Source of the DNA: Inquilinus limosus DSM 16000
GTDB lineage: Bacteria > Pseudomonadota > Alphaproteobacteria > DSM-16000 > Inquilinaceae
Length of the DNA: 64,000 nucleotides
Reading direction: 5' to 3'
Assembly (NCBI RefSeq): GCF_000423185.1
Contig: NZ_AUHM01000020.1
Location: 1-64,000 of the forward strand
Positions 8,999 to 19,154 of the stretch are shown piece by piece. Under the pieces are notes generated by a model. The model was not told the origin of the DNA, searched no databases, and saw only the letters and a program-made list of their open reading frames with translations. A program made the position numbers and the translations under genes. Numbering within the stretch: position 1 is the first letter of the stretch; each line of letters starts with the position of its first letter.

Positions 8999-10118
8999 GT
9001 TCCGCTTCGAGACCCTGGCCCGTGACGGCGCCGCCCGCAGAGGCCGCCTGTACACCGCCCACGGCGTGGTCGAGACCCCGACCTTCATGCCGGTCGGCAC
9101 CGCCGCGACGGTGAAGGCGATGCGGCCAGAGGAGGTAGCGGCCACCGGCGCGCAGATCGTGCTGGGCAACACCTACCACCTGATGCTGCGCCCGGGGGCG
9201 GAGCGGGTGGCGCGCCTCGGCGGCCTTCACCGCTTCATGAACTGGCCCGGCCCGATCCTGACCGATTCCGGCGGCTTTCAGGTGATGTCGCTGTCGCAGC
9301 TGCGGCGCATGGACAAGGATGGCGTGACCTTCCGCTCGCATCTCGACGGCAGCGAGCACCGGCTGACGCCGGCGCGGTCGACCGAGATCCAGCACCTGCT
9401 GGACTCCACCATCACCATGGCCTTCGACGAATGCACGCCGTTTCCGGCGGAGCCGGAGGTCGCGGCCAGCTCGATGCGCCTGTCGATGGACTGGGCGAAG
9501 CGCTCGCGCGACGCCTTCGTCGCCCGGCCCGGCTACGGCCAGTTCGGCATCGTCCAGGGCAGCGTCTACCCCGACCTCCGGCTCGAATCCGCCGCGGCGC
9601 TGACCGCGATCGGCTTCGAGGGCTACGCCATCGGCGGACTGGCGGTGGGCGAGGGGCAGGAGCGGATGTTTGCCGCCCTCGACGTCACCACGCCGGCGCT
9701 GCCGCACGACCGGCCGCGCTATCTGATGGGAGTGGGCAAGCCCTCCGACATCGTCGGTTCGGTCCTGCGCGGCGTCGACATGTTCGACTGCGTGCTGCCG
9801 ACCCGCTCCGGCCGCACCGGCCAGGCCTTCACCCGCCGCGGCACGGTCAACCTGCGCAACGCCCGGCACCAGGACGACGAGCGGCCGCTGGACGAATCCT
9901 GCCGCTGCCCCGCTTGCCGCCAGTACAGCCGCGCCTATCTGCACCATCTGGTGCGCAGCGAGGAGGTGCTGGGGCTGATGCTGCTGACCCACCACAACCT
10001 GACCTATTATCAGGACCTGATGGCCGGCCTGCGCGACGCCATCGAAGCCGGCACGCTGAACGCCTTCGCCGCCGCCTTCGAGGCGGAGCAGGCGCTGGGC
10101 GACATCCCGGCCCTCTGA
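8991..10118 (+). CDS. tgt: tRNA-guanine transglycosylase
   Basis: Tgt exchanges guanine 34 for preQ1 in GUN-anticodon tRNAs. It has 375 residues, the usual bacterial length. Visible motifs are the substrate-pocket aspartate in [10 protein letters not shown] (about residue 90), GGLAVGE near 219, the nucleophilic aspartate region [17 protein letters not shown] (about 262-277) and the zinc site [17 protein letters not shown] (about 304-320). It begins inside the 3' end of queA at ATG 8991. It is the central enzyme of the operon. Confidence 0.97.
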   Translation: MTEFRFETLARDGAARRGRLYTAHGVVETPTFMPVGTAATVKAMRPEEVAATGAQIVLGNTYHLMLRPGAERVARLGGLHRFMNWPGPILTDSGGFQVMSLSQLRRMDKDGVTFRSHLDGSEHRLTPARSTEIQHLLDSTITMAFDECTPFPAEPEVAASSMRLSMDWAKRSRDAFVARPGYGQFGIVQGSVYPDLRLESAAALTAIGFEGYAIGGLAVGEGQERMFAALDVTTPALPHDRPRYLMGVGKPSDIVGSVLRGVDMFDCVLPTRSGRTGQAFTRRGTVNLRNARHQDDERPLDESCRCPACRQYSRAYLHHLVRSEEVLGLMLLTHHNLTYYQDLMAGLRDAIEAGTLNAFAAAFEAEQALGDIPAL

Positions 10119-10128
10119 GGAGACGATC

Positions 10129-10607
10129 ATGGCCCGCAAGGCGAAAGCGCAGGCGCAGGGGACCGAGGCCCTCACCCAGCTCGGCCAGCCGACGGCGCTG
10201 CCCGCGTCGCCCGAGGAGGCGGTTCTGGAAACGGTGCCGAACCCGCGGCCGAAGCAGCTCTACCTGGTGCGCTTCACCGCGCCGGAGTTCACCTCGTTGT
10301 GCCCGATCACCGGCCAGCCGGACTTCGCGCATCTGGTGATCGACTACGCTCCGGCGGCGAAGATCGTCGAAAGCAAGTCGCTGAAGCTGTTCCTCGGCTC
10401 CTTCCGCAACCACGGCGCCTTCCATGAGGACTGCACCGTCTATGTGGCGGAGCGGCTGATCCAGGCGATGAAGCCGCGCTGGCTGCGCATCGGCGGCTAT
10501 TGGTACCCGCGCGGCGGCATCCCGATCGACGTGTTCTACCAGAGCGGGCCGGCGCCCGAAGGCCTCTGGCTGCCCGACCAGGGCGTGCCGCCCTATCGCG
10601 GACGGGG

Positions 10608-10611
<4 letters not shown>
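10129..10611 (+). CDS. queF: NADPH-dependent 7-cyano-7-deazaguanine reductase
   Basis: QueF reduces preQ0 to preQ1 with two NADPH. This is the short, single T-fold form (160 residues). The catalytic cysteine is in [15 protein letters not shown], and the QueF signature [20 protein letters not shown] follows, with HEDCT as the proton-relay region. GAGGAGACG lies just before ATG 10129. The stop codon overlaps the start of queG (ATGA at 10608-10611). Its presence means preQ0 can be used, so an imported precursor could be preQ0 as well as preQ1. Confidence 0.96.
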
Positions 10612-11741
<1,130 letters not shown>

Positions 11742-11837
11742 TACAAGTGCGCATAGCTCGCCCGCGGCGGCTGGCAAAGGCTGGCAGCCGCGGCGGAAGC
11801 GCGGTAGAAGGCGCGTTTTCCTGTTACGCTCCGGACC

Positions 11838-13178
11838 ATGACCCCCTCCGCCCGCATCCAGGCCACGATCGACATTCTCGAGCGCATCGCCGCCGAGAAC
11901 CGCCCCGCCGACGCCGTGGTCTCGGCCTATTTCCGCACCCGCCGCTTCATCGGCTCGAAGGACCGCAGCGAGATCGCCGGCCGCGTCTACGCCGTGCTGC
12001 GCCACCACGCCCGGCTGGGCTGGTGGCTGGACCGGGCCGGGGCCGAGGACACGCCGCGCAACCGGGTGATCGCCGAGCTGACCCTGGCCGAAGGCGTCGC
12101 GGTCAAGGACATGGGCCGCCTGTTCTCCGGTGACACCTACGCGCCGATCCCGCTCGACAAGCCGGAGGAGGCGCTGGTCAAGGCCACGGCCGGCCAGCCG
12201 CTCGACCATCCCGAGATGCCGAAGCCGGTGCGCAGCGAGATCCCGGACTGGGCCGCGGCCTCGCTGGAGGCGAATTTCGGCGACCGCTACGAGGCCGAGG
12301 TGGCGGCGCTGCTGGACCAGGCGCCGCTCGACTTGCGGGTCAACGAGCTGCGCGGCAGCCGCGACGAGGTGCTGCAGACGCTGGCCGCCGGCAAGCTGTC
12401 GGTCGAGCCGACGCCGCTGTCGCCGCTCGGCATCCGGGTCAAGGGCCGGCCGCAGCTCGGCCGTCATCCGGCCTTCCAGTCCGGCCTGATCGAGGTGCAG
12501 GACGAGGGCTCGCAGCTGATCGCCCTCCTGGTCGACGCCCGGCCGGGGCAGCAGGTGGTCGACTTCTGCTCCGGCGCCGGCGGCAAGGCGCTGGCCCTCG
12601 CCGCGCGGATGCGGGGCAAGGGCAGGGTGGTGGCCTGCGACGTCTCCAAGGGCCGGCTCGACCGCGGCAAGGAGCGGCTGCGCCGCGCCGGCATCGACAA
12701 TGTCGAGCCCAAGCTGCTGGAGAACGAGCGCGACCGCTGGGTGAAGAAGCAGCGCGGCAAGTTCGACCGGGTGCTGATCGACGCGCCCTGCAGCGGCACC
12801 GGCGCCTGGCGCCGCAACCCCGACGCGCGCTGGCGGCCGATTGACCTCGACCGGCTGCTCGGCGTCCAGCGCGAGATCCTGGACAGCGCCGCCCGCCTGG
12901 CCAAGCCCGACGGCGGCCGGGTGATCTACGCCACCTGCTCGCTGCTGCGCGAGGAGAACGAGGCGCAGGTCGAGGCTTTCCTCGCCGCCCACCCCGACTA
13001 CCGGCTGGTGCCGGTCGAGGAGGTGTGGGCCGAGGCGGTGGGCACCGGCCCGGCGCCGACCGCCGGCATGCTGCGCCTGTCGCCCGCGGCCAACGGCACC
13101 GACGGCTTCTTCGTCGCGGTGCTGGAGCGCGGGCCGAAAGCCGAGGCGGCCGACGCCGCCGGCGCGGAGGAGGCATGA
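11838..13178 (+). CDS. RsmB/NOP-family rRNA (cytosine-5) methyltransferase
   Basis: This 446-residue SAM-dependent RNA m5C methyltransferase has an N-terminal NusB-like or helical region (residues 1-130), a PUA-like linker with ELRGSRDEVL, and a C-terminal Rossmann domain. The SAM loop is FCSGAGGKALALAA (about 237-250). The two catalytic cysteines are in DAPCSGTGAWRRNPD (about 316-330) and YATCSLLREENE (about 360). Bacterial members methylate 16S rRNA C967 (RsmB) or related sites; the exact position cannot be told. A separate promoter is likely in 11742-11837. The stop overlaps the next gene's start (ATGA). Confidence 0.9.
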   Translation: MTPSARIQATIDILERIAAENRPADAVVSAYFRTRRFIGSKDRSEIAGRVYAVLRHHARLGWWLDRAGAEDTPRNRVIAELTLAEGVAVKDMGRLFSGDTYAPIPLDKPEEALVKATAGQPLDHPEMPKPVRSEIPDWAAASLEANFGDRYEAEVAALLDQAPLDLRVNELRGSRDEVLQTLAAGKLSVEPTPLSPLGIRVKGRPQLGRHPAFQSGLIEVQDEGSQLIALLVDARPGQQVVDFCSGAGGKALALAARMRGKGRVVACDVSKGRLDRGKERLRRAGIDNVEPKLLENERDRWVKKQRGKFDRVLIDAPCSGTGAWRRNPDARWRPIDLDRLLGVQREILDSAARLAKPDGGRVIYATCSLLREENEAQVEAFLAAHPDYRLVPVEEVWAEAVGTGPAPTAGMLRLSPAANGTDGFFVAVLERGPKAEAADAAGAEEA

Positions 13179-13711
13179 TCCGCCGCGCGGTCCTGGCCGA
13201 CGCGCCGGTGATCGCGCGGATCCATGTCCAGGCCTGGCAGGAGACCTATCGCGGCCTGGTCCCGGACGAATACCTGGACAGCATGACCGTGGCCCAGCGC
13301 GAGCGCGGCCATGAGCGCCAGCTGGCGCATGAGGACGGCACCGCGACCTTCCTCGCCCTCGATCCGACGCCGGCCGGCGGGTCGGTGCCGGTCGGCTTCG
13401 CCTATTGCGGCCGGGCCCGTGGTGCGCCGGGGTACGGCTGGGGTGAGATCTACGCGCTCTACCTGCTCGACCGGGCCAAGGGGAAGGGGCACGGACGGGC
13501 GCTGATGGCGGCGGCCTCGGACTGGTTCGCCGATCGCGGCATGATGCCGTTCATGCTCTGGGCCCTGACCGCCAATTTCCGCGCCACCGGCTTCTACCGC
13601 CATCTCGGCGGCGAACCCTATGCCGACCGGCTGGAGCGCTTCGGCGGCGCCGTTCTGGCCGAGAGCGCTTTCCGCTTCGACCGGCGCATCCTTCCGGCGC
13701 CGCAACGCTGA
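13175..13711 (+). CDS. GNAT-family N-acetyltransferase
   Basis: This 178-residue protein has the GNAT fold: IARIHVQAWQETYRGLVPDEYL near the N-terminus (alpha1-alpha2), a beta4 strand EIYALYLLDRAKGKGHGRAL containing the acetyl-CoA pyrophosphate loop (K-G-K-G-H-G-R, about residues 103-112), and ATGFYRHLGG near residue 137. It is translationally coupled to the methyltransferase through ATGA at 13175-13178. The substrate is unknown. RimI-like protein acetylation and antibiotic or polyamine acetylation are both possible. Confidence 0.85.
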   Translation: MIRRAVLADAPVIARIHVQAWQETYRGLVPDEYLDSMTVAQRERGHERQLAHEDGTATFLALDPTPAGGSVPVGFAYCGRARGAPGYGWGEIYALYLLDRAKGKGHGRALMAAASDWFADRGMMPFMLWALTANFRATGFYRHLGGEPYADRLERFGGAVLAESAFRFDRRILPAPQR

Positions 13712-13732
13712 GACCATGGCCTTGGGAGATCC

Positions 13733-13820
13733 GTCATGGCGAGCCCCGAAGGGGCGTGGCCATCCAGGGCCGCTTGCATCGGCCTCTGGATCGCCGCGTC
13801 GCTTCGCTCCTCGCGATGAC
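13733..13820. repeat. Extragenic palindromic repeat, copy 1
   Basis: An 88-base element is bounded by GTCAT and ATGAC, with a left arm GGCGAGCCCCGAAGGGGCG and a right arm CTGGATCGCCGCGTCGCTTC. Related copies lie at 34782-34864, 40031-40109 and 43505-43588, all between genes. Copies 1 and 4 share the CATGGCGAGCCCCG variant. It resembles the REP/BIME-like palindromes common in alphaproteobacteria. It could fold in RNA and end or stabilise the upstream transcript. Confidence 0.7.
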
Positions 13821-13967
13821 GATGGGTGGTGGTCTTGAGCCGATGAGAAGAGCCTGAACCGTCTTCGCCCCGCGCATACAGGCCGCGCGCCGGACGCGGG
13901 CCGCGTCGCTTGTCCTGCGGGCGGCGGAGGGGTAAAGCTCCGTCCCACCGCCCGCCCCGGAGTTGTC

Positions 13968-15542
13968 ATGACCGCCCCGACCGCCACGCCGTCGCCGGAC
14001 CGCATCCTCATTCTCGATTTCGGCAGCCAGGTCACCCAGCTGATCGCCCGCCGGATCCGGGAATCCGGCGTCTATTGCGAGATCTGGCCGTTCAACCACG
14101 CGGGCGACGACCGCATCCGGGCCTTCGATCCGCGCGGCATCATTCTCTCCGGCGGCCCGGCCTCGGTGACCGAGGCGGCGTCGCCCCGCGCGCCGCAGCT
14201 GGTGTTCGAGCTCGGCGTGCCGGTGCTGGGCATCTGCTACGGCCAGCAGACCATGTGCGAGCAGCTGGGCGGCGCGGTGGAGAGCGGGCACCATCGCGAG
14301 TTCGGCCGTGCGTGGCTGGACATCCGGGAGAACTGCGCCCTGTTCGACGGCGCCTGGGACGTGGGCCAGCGCGAGCAGGTGTGGATGAGCCATGGCGACC
14401 GCGTCACCCGGCTGCCGGACGGCTTCCGCATCGTCGCCACCAGCGAGAACGCGCCCTATGCCGTGACCGCCGACGACGCCCGCCGCTTCTACGGCGTGCA
14501 GTTCCACCCCGAGGTGGTGCACACGCCGCACGGCGCGGCGCTGCTGCGCAACTTCACCCACCATGTCTGCGGCTGCGGCGGCAGCTGGACCATGGCCGCC
14601 TTCCGCGACGCGGAGATCAAGAAGATCCGCGCCCAGGTCGGCGACGGCCGCGTGATCTGCGGCCTGTCCGGCGGCGTCGACAGCGCCGTGGCGGCGGTGC
14701 TGATCCACGAGGCGATCGGCGACCAGCTGACCTGCATCTTCGTCGACACCGGGCTGATGCGGGCGGGCGAGGCTGAGCAGGTGGTGTCGCTGTTCCGCGG
14801 CCACTACAACATCCCGCTGGTGCATGTCGACGCGTCGGACCTGTTCCTCGGCCGGCTCGAGGGCGTGACCGACCCGGAGCAGAAGCGCAAGATCATCGGC
14901 GCCGCCTTCGTCGAGGTGTTCGATGCCGAGGCGGAGAAGATCGAGGGCGCCCGCTTCCTGGCCCAGGGCACGCTGTACCCCGACGTGATCGAGAGCGTGT
15001 CCTTCACCGGCGGCCCGTCGGTGACGATCAAGAGCCACCACAATGTCGGCGGCCTGCCGGAGCGGATGAAGCTGGCCCTGGTCGAGCCGCTGCGCGAGCT
15101 GTTCAAGGACGAGGTGCGGGCGCTGGGCCGCGAGCTGGGCCTGCCCGAGGACTTCGTCGGCCGGCATCCGTTCCCGGGGCCCGGGCTGGGCATCCGCATC
15201 CCCGGCGCGGTCACCCGCGACATGCTGGAGATCCTGCGCAAGGCCGACGTGATCTATCTCGAGGAGATCCGCCGCGCCGGCCTCTACGACGCGATCTGGC
15301 AGGCCTTCGCGGTGCTGCTGCCGGTGCGCACGGTCGGCGTGATGGGCGACGGCCGCACCTACGACTATGTCTGTGCGCTCAGGGCCGTGACCTCGACCGA
15401 CGGCATGACCGCCGACTACTACCCCTTCGACCACGAGTTCCTGGGCCGGGTCTCGACCCGCATTGTCAACGAGGTCCGCGGCATCAACCGCGTCGTCTAC
15501 GACATCACCTCGAAGCCGCCCGGGACGATCGAGTGGGAGTGA
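13968..15542 (+). CDS. guaA: GMP synthase (glutamine-hydrolysing)
   Basis: GuaA makes GMP from XMP, ATP and glutamine. At 524 residues it is full length. The class-I amidotransferase domain has the nucleophile in GICYGQQTM (Cys about 90) and FHPEVVHT. The ATP-pyrophosphatase P-loop is [12 protein letters not shown] (about 231-242), and the C-terminal dimerisation/XMP domain ends with [12 protein letters not shown] 13968 follows a purine-rich GGAG. Its last 34 bases (15509-15542) are repeated at 21276-21309, and its last 230 bases, in decayed form, at 16539-16768. This marks the gene as an integration site. The gene itself is intact. Confidence 0.97.
   Translation: MTAPTATPSPDRILILDFGSQVTQLIARRIRESGVYCEIWPFNHAGDDRIRAFDPRGIILSGGPASVTEAASPRAPQLVFELGVPVLGICYGQQTMCEQLGGAVESGHHREFGRAWLDIRENCALFDGAWDVGQREQVWMSHGDRVTRLPDGFRIVATSENAPYAVTADDARRFYGVQFHPEVVHTPHGAALLRNFTHHVCGCGGSWTMAAFRDAEIKKIRAQVGDGRVICGLSGGVDSAVAAVLIHEAIGDQLTCIFVDTGLMRAGEAEQVVSLFRGHYNIPLVHVDASDLFLGRLEGVTDPEQKRKIIGAAFVEVFDAEAEKIEGARFLAQGTLYPDVIESVSFTGGPSVTIKSHHNVGGLPERMKLALVEPLRELFKDEVRALGRELGLPEDFVGRHPFPGPGLGIRIPGAVTRDMLEILRKADVIYLEEIRRAGLYDAIWQAFAVLLPVRTVGVMGDGRTYDYVCALRAVTSTDGMTADYYPFDHEFLGRVSTRIVNEVRGINRVVYDITSKPPGTIEWE
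15509..15542 (+). repeat. Putative attL: guaA 3'-end core repeat
   Basis: The 34 bases from CTCGAAGCC to the guaA stop codon recur at 21276-21309 with a single mismatch (C to T at the ninth base). Tyrosine-recombinase islands often use the end of guaA as attachment site and restore its last codons on insertion. No integrase gene is visible between or near the repeats. Confidence 0.65.
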
Positions 15543-15618
15543 GAGGGGAAAACGGCGGCGATAGCGTAACTTTAGTAGTGAATTTCGCTGCCGTTCTGCT
15601 GCTACATCCGCCAGTCCG

Positions 15619-16500
15619 TCACGTCAGGCGCTGCACCAACATCCGCATGAATGCGCGCGTATTGTCATAAATCACCACTGCTTCATCGGCTGAGAAGCTG
15701 CGCTCCGGATGCATCGCCGGATTTCGGAAAGCATCCTTGACGAAATTCAGATAGGTTCCCGTTTCGGACGCCCATGTCCGCATCTCAGGATCACCCTTCA
15801 TGCGGGCTGCGTCTCTGAGTGCGTCCGTGGTGTTAGCGATTGTCCCACCCCAGGTTGCTCCCCGCTTGACGCCGAGGTGATCGGCTAGCGCGCCGACGCC
15901 GACTTCTGCGACCCGCATCATATGCATGACGCACGCTGTCCAAAGCTCATAAGCGCGGCACTTGGCACCATCCGAAACATCCGCGCGGATTTCGGGAAAT
16001 CGGTTCACGATGTCGAGCCCGAACAGTTTAATCCCATCGTCGATCAGCTTTCCTTCAGTCGGACCTACAATATATGTGTGATGGCGCCCGATCTCATCCC
16101 CAAGTGAGGTGGCGATCTGATGACAGCTGACGGCGATTTGTTCGCCGAGCTGCCGGCCAACCAGGATGCGATCTGACGGGCGCCATTGTCGCACAAGCTG
16201 ATGGCAACGTTCGCAGGTAGCGGTCGTCACCGGCAGCTCGAGCCACTTTGCCGTATCTAATATCGAGGCCAGACTCCTCATGAAGACCGCCACTGTGCGA
16301 TCGGCGGCGAGCTCCGCCAAACCACGCTCACCAAGCTTGCGCGTCTGGATAAGGAGCTTCTCCGCGAACATCGAAATGTTCACGGAGGCCGCGAGCAGAC
16401 TGGCAAGATCAATGCGTTTCAAATCATTTCCCCCCGGCAACCGGCTAGCGTTTCCATTGTCATCATAGTTCGAGAGCGGCATCTGTGCGATGAGGGTCAC
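15619..16500 (-). CDS. Uncharacterised HEPN-like protein in the guaA island
   Basis: This 293-residue soluble protein has no domain I can name with certainty. The C-terminus holds RNPAMH (residues 259-264), an R-x4-H motif, followed by PERSFSADEA and a helical end, as in HEPN-type proteins. Helix-rich segments (LLAASVNISMFAEKLL, MHMMRVAEVGVGALADHL) precede it. HEPN proteins with intact R-x4-6-H are usually ribonucleases or nucleotide-binding partners in defence and toxin systems. The GTG at 16500 has GAAGG close upstream; ATG 16482 is an alternative. It is transcribed opposite to guaA and is boxed between two guaA 3' copies. Confidence 0.6.
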   Translation of the reverse strand: MTLIAQMPLSNYDDNGNASRLPGGNDLKRIDLASLLAASVNISMFAEKLLIQTRKLGERGLAELAADRTVAVFMRSLASILDTAKWLELPVTTATCERCHQLVRQWRPSDRILVGRQLGEQIAVSCHQIATSLGDEIGRHHTYIVGPTEGKLIDDGIKLFGLDIVNRFPEIRADVSDGAKCRAYELWTACVMHMMRVAEVGVGALADHLGVKRGATWGGTIANTTDALRDAARMKGDPEMRTWASETGTYLNFVKDAFRNPAMHPERSFSADEAVVIYDNTRAFMRMLVQRLT

Positions 16501-16538
16501 GCCTTCGGCATTTAGGATGGCAGTGCACTTTTAGCGGA

Positions 16539-16768
16539 CTTCGCGCTGCTGCCGGCGCACGGTGGGTGTGATGGGCAATGGCCGCACCTACGACTATGTC
16601 TGCGCGCTGCGGGCCGTGACCTCGACCGACGGCATGACCGCCGACTGCTACCCCTTCGACCACGAGTTCCTGGGCCGGGTCTCGAGCCGCATCGTCAACG
16701 AGGTCCGCGGCATCAACTGCGTCGTATATGTCACCTCGAAGCCGCCGGTGACCATTAAATGTGGGTGA
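16539..16768 (+). pseudogene. Second, decayed copy of the guaA 3' end
   Basis: About 230 bases match guaA 15305-15542, at first nearly identical (GGCCGCACCTACGACTATGT, then GACGGCATGACCGCCGACT) and diverging toward the end, where the core reads TCGAAGCCGCCGGTGACCAT in place of CGGGACGAT. A two-base deletion near the left end and changes in the last codons make it non-functional. The likely origin is the original guaA tail displaced by an incoming element that brought its own replacement. It separates the HEPN-like gene from the DUF262-HEPN operon. Confidence 0.85.
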
Positions 16769-16787
16769 GGGCTGCCTATGCCTCTGG

Positions 16788-16803
16788 CTAGCTAAGATGC
16801 TAG
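16788..16803 (+). promoter_or_regulatory. Inverted repeat upstream of the DUF262-HEPN operon
   Basis: CTAGC-TAAGAT-GCTAG is a perfect 5-6-5 inverted repeat, followed at once by TATATAGATAG, which could contain a -10 element. It lies 170 bases before the DUF262 start at 16973, in the only non-coding stretch available for this operon's promoter. It may be an operator for autoregulation, as is common for toxin-antitoxin modules. The rest of 16804-16972 shows only GGGAAAG as a Shine-Dalgarno. Confidence 0.3.
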
Positions 16804-16972
16804 TATATAGATAGGTGAGCTTCTCTGACGCCAATTTCGTTCCTGGAGATGGTGGTGGGAGTTGTTGGACGGGTGGTTTTTGCTCCGTATGTTCCTTCGA
16901 AGAGGCATAGCTATCTGGTCCGAGAAAGCGTCAAATAGAAAGAATCTTTCGGGATGATGCGGGAAAGAAACC

Positions 16973-18142
16973 ATGTCACTGGATGAGGAAATTGAGAAGG
17001 CGGCGCGACAGGTTTCTACGGACGCCTTTAGCCTCACAATAGGTGAAATTGTTAATATGTATCGCGATGGCGATATAATAATAAATCCTGATTTTCAGCG
17101 TCTGTTTCGATGGGATATCGAGAGAAAATCTCGTCTTGTGGAGTCCATACTCGTCAGAATTCCACTGCCATCTATATTTGTATTTGAACTTCCTAGCAGT
17201 AAGTGGGAAGTAATAGATGGTTTGCAACGTCTATCAACTATTCTTGAGTTTATGGGTGAACTTAGAGATCCAGATAATGGAGGCCTTTCGAAACCTAGGT
17301 CTCTTGTTGGGACTCAATATCTTCCTTCGTTGAGGGGAGCTTTTTGGTCCGAGGAATTAAAGGATGCACAGCTTGCTCTAGACGCGCAGAAGCGTGTTGC
17401 TGATGCTGAAAATTTTTTGGACATTACCTCTACATATTATGCTTTTGATGGAGATACTCAGAGAGCAATTAAAAGAACAAAGATTGGCGTTCAACTATTG
17501 GAGAAAAAAAGTGACCCGAAGAGCAAATACGATCTTTTCCAAAGGCTGAACAGTGGTGGATTGGTCGCAAACGACCAGGAACTTCGCAATTGCGCAATAG
17601 TTATGGTTAACCCGAGTTTTTTTGATGACCTTAAGACTATTGCCGTATCGGAGGATTTTTCTAAACTTATCCCGTTGGGAGGTCCGTCTATTAGAAAATC
17701 AAATCATTTGGATAATCTGTGTAAGATTATCGCATTTTCGTTTCAAGACTACAAAATTGGTACTGATATCGAGGAATTTGTGACAACGGCTATGATTGAA
17801 ATAGCAAGCAAGAAAGAAAATGATATTGCAGGAATGTTTTCTGTCCTCCACGAAGGCATGAACCTGTTGATTCAATCTTGTGGCTATAATGCTCTTCGCC
17901 CCTACAAAGACGGAGAATTCATAGGAAGAATAGGCCGGACGTCTATCGAAATAATTTTGGTTGGTATACTAAAGTGTCTTCCAAACATTCGATCAAAAAC
18001 CAATCCAGAGACTTTTGTAAGGGAAAAAATCATTGAATTCTGGAGATCCGAGGACTCTAAGAAGTTTTCTGCTGCTGGTATAGCTGGCACCGATAGGGTG
18101 CAGTATACTATCCCACTTGGCATTTCCATCTTCTCTGAATGA
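16973..18142 (+). CDS. DUF262 (GmrSD-N/ParB-like) domain protein
   Basis: This 389-residue protein starts with a DUF262 domain: INPDFQRLFRWD (about 37-48), RLVESILVRIPLPSIFVFE (54-72) and VIDGLQRLSTI (79-89), the last being the family's D-G-x-Q-R motif used in NTP binding or hydrolysis. FQRLNSGG (about 190) is also typical. DUF262 occurs in the GmrSD modified-DNA restriction enzymes and in many uncharacterised defence loci. The gene is AT-rich with AGA/ATA codons unlike its neighbours. Its stop overlaps the start of the HEPN gene (ATGA, 18139-18142). GGGAAAG precedes the ATG. Confidence 0.88.
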   Translation: MSLDEEIEKAARQVSTDAFSLTIGEIVNMYRDGDIIINPDFQRLFRWDIERKSRLVESILVRIPLPSIFVFELPSSKWEVIDGLQRLSTILEFMGELRDPDNGGLSKPRSLVGTQYLPSLRGAFWSEELKDAQLALDAQKRVADAENFLDITSTYYAFDGDTQRAIKRTKIGVQLLEKKSDPKSKYDLFQRLNSGGLVANDQELRNCAIVMVNPSFFDDLKTIAVSEDFSKLIPLGGPSIRKSNHLDNLCKIIAFSFQDYKIGTDIEEFVTTAMIEIASKKENDIAGMFSVLHEGMNLLIQSCGYNALRPYKDGEFIGRIGRTSIEIILVGILKCLPNIRSKTNPETFVREKIIEFWRSEDSKKFSAAGIAGTDRVQYTIPLGISIFSE

Positions 18143-18774
18143 GCCCCGAAACGACCTTAGCTTCGCGTCTTCAGGATGACATCACCTGGAGAATTCGTGA
18201 GCTTTCAGAATTGGTTAGGGCTTGCAACGAGGCGAAGGGCACCCGTAGAGACGCTCTGCTTAGAGCGTCTGTTCCGGTGATATACGCGCATTGGGAGGGA
18301 TATTTTGTCTACGCAACAAATTCATACCTTAATTTCCTGACAGAAAAGCGGCTAAATATGGGAACTCTACGGGATGAATTTTGGGCATTAACGATACGAA
18401 GAAGATATAAGCCAAACCAGTTCTCTGGTGATGTCCAATTTACTCGTTTTTTACTAGATATACGCTCTGACGTTGATCGCATATTCAAAAAGGGCAATTT
18501 TGAAAAAATCAATGGTGCTTCGAATTTGAAATCTGACGTCGTCAAATTCTGTTGCGCATGTATTGGTTTAAATCCTGATGTCTATTTAGGATATTTCGAA
18601 TTCATTGATCGTGAACTGGTTGAGAAAAGGAATCATATAGCCCATGGAGTGTCTCTTCGATTCTCTGAAGAATCTGTTGCTGAGTATCGAGACAAAGTTG
18701 TTGATCTTATGAGAATAACTCAAAACGAAATCGAAAATACAGTGGTTCGACAACTCTACAGAAAGGTATCATAG
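18139..18774 (+). CDS. MAE_28990/MAE_18760-type HEPN nuclease-like protein
   Basis: This 211-residue protein is translationally coupled to the DUF262 gene. It has the pattern of the MAE_28990/MAE_18760 HEPN family: an N-terminal helix with REL..LVRACNEA, then ALLRASVPVIYAHWEGYF (about 40-57), and the R-x4-H motif RNHIAHG at residues 164-170. HEPN proteins of this type are predicted RNases and are often paired with DUF262 proteins. The arrangement suggests an effector (HEPN) whose activity is controlled by the DUF262 partner or by nucleotide. Composition is AT-rich like its partner, consistent with recent transfer. Confidence 0.85.
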   Translation: MSPETTLASRLQDDITWRIRELSELVRACNEAKGTRRDALLRASVPVIYAHWEGYFVYATNSYLNFLTEKRLNMGTLRDEFWALTIRRRYKPNQFSGDVQFTRFLLDIRSDVDRIFKKGNFEKINGASNLKSDVVKFCCACIGLNPDVYLGYFEFIDRELVEKRNHIAHGVSLRFSEESVAEYRDKVVDLMRITQNEIENTVVRQLYRKVS

Positions 18775-18799
18775 TTACGGCTATATCGTTCGAGACCGC

Positions 18800-18995
18800 C
18801 GCGGCACTCAGCCACCTGCCCGGGCCGCCGCGCCGCCCGGACCTTGCCGCTCTTGCCGTCGCAGAGGAATCGGTCGGCGCCGTCGATTCTAGGCCGGATA
18901 GGCCCATCCCGGCCGGCTTTTCCAGGCTCTCCAGGACTTTGGCCGATCGCGGCAACACCTCGCCGTCGACCCAGCTGATGCTGGCGGAATGAGTT
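18800..18995 (-). pseudogene. Fragment of a beta-propeller gene
   Basis: Minus-strand frames read SISWVDGEVLPRSAKVLESL, KPAGMGLSGL and, after a frameshift, IDGADRFLCDGKSGKVRAAR. These match the C-terminal part of the intact propeller gene at 22722-23348 (GVSWVEGELW, KVLERLEMPAGSGVSGLE, SDGGDRFFCGGGKSGKIRAV). About 20 residues are missing after GE(L/V). It has no start and is frameshifted. The interval 18775-19150 holds nothing else that I can support as a gene. Confidence 0.75.
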
Positions 18996-19154
18996 CAGGC
19001 CAGATCGGGTCATCCGATCGCACCAAGTTGTAGGATGCTGCCTCTCCTCGACGGGCTTGAGTCGGGAGGAGAGGTCCCAACGTGATCGGATCACAACTCA
19101 TTCCAAACACGATGTGCAATTGCGTTAACCCGATTCGTGTTCATGATATGTTTC

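Noticed and set aside
11742-11837. A terminator after queG
   Set aside because: A short GC stem exists (GCGGCTG with CAGCCGC) but there is no T-run in a fitting position; the support is too weak.
16562-16768. A small separate gene (68 codons)
   Set aside because: It is the decayed second copy of the guaA 3' end, with no start context of its own.
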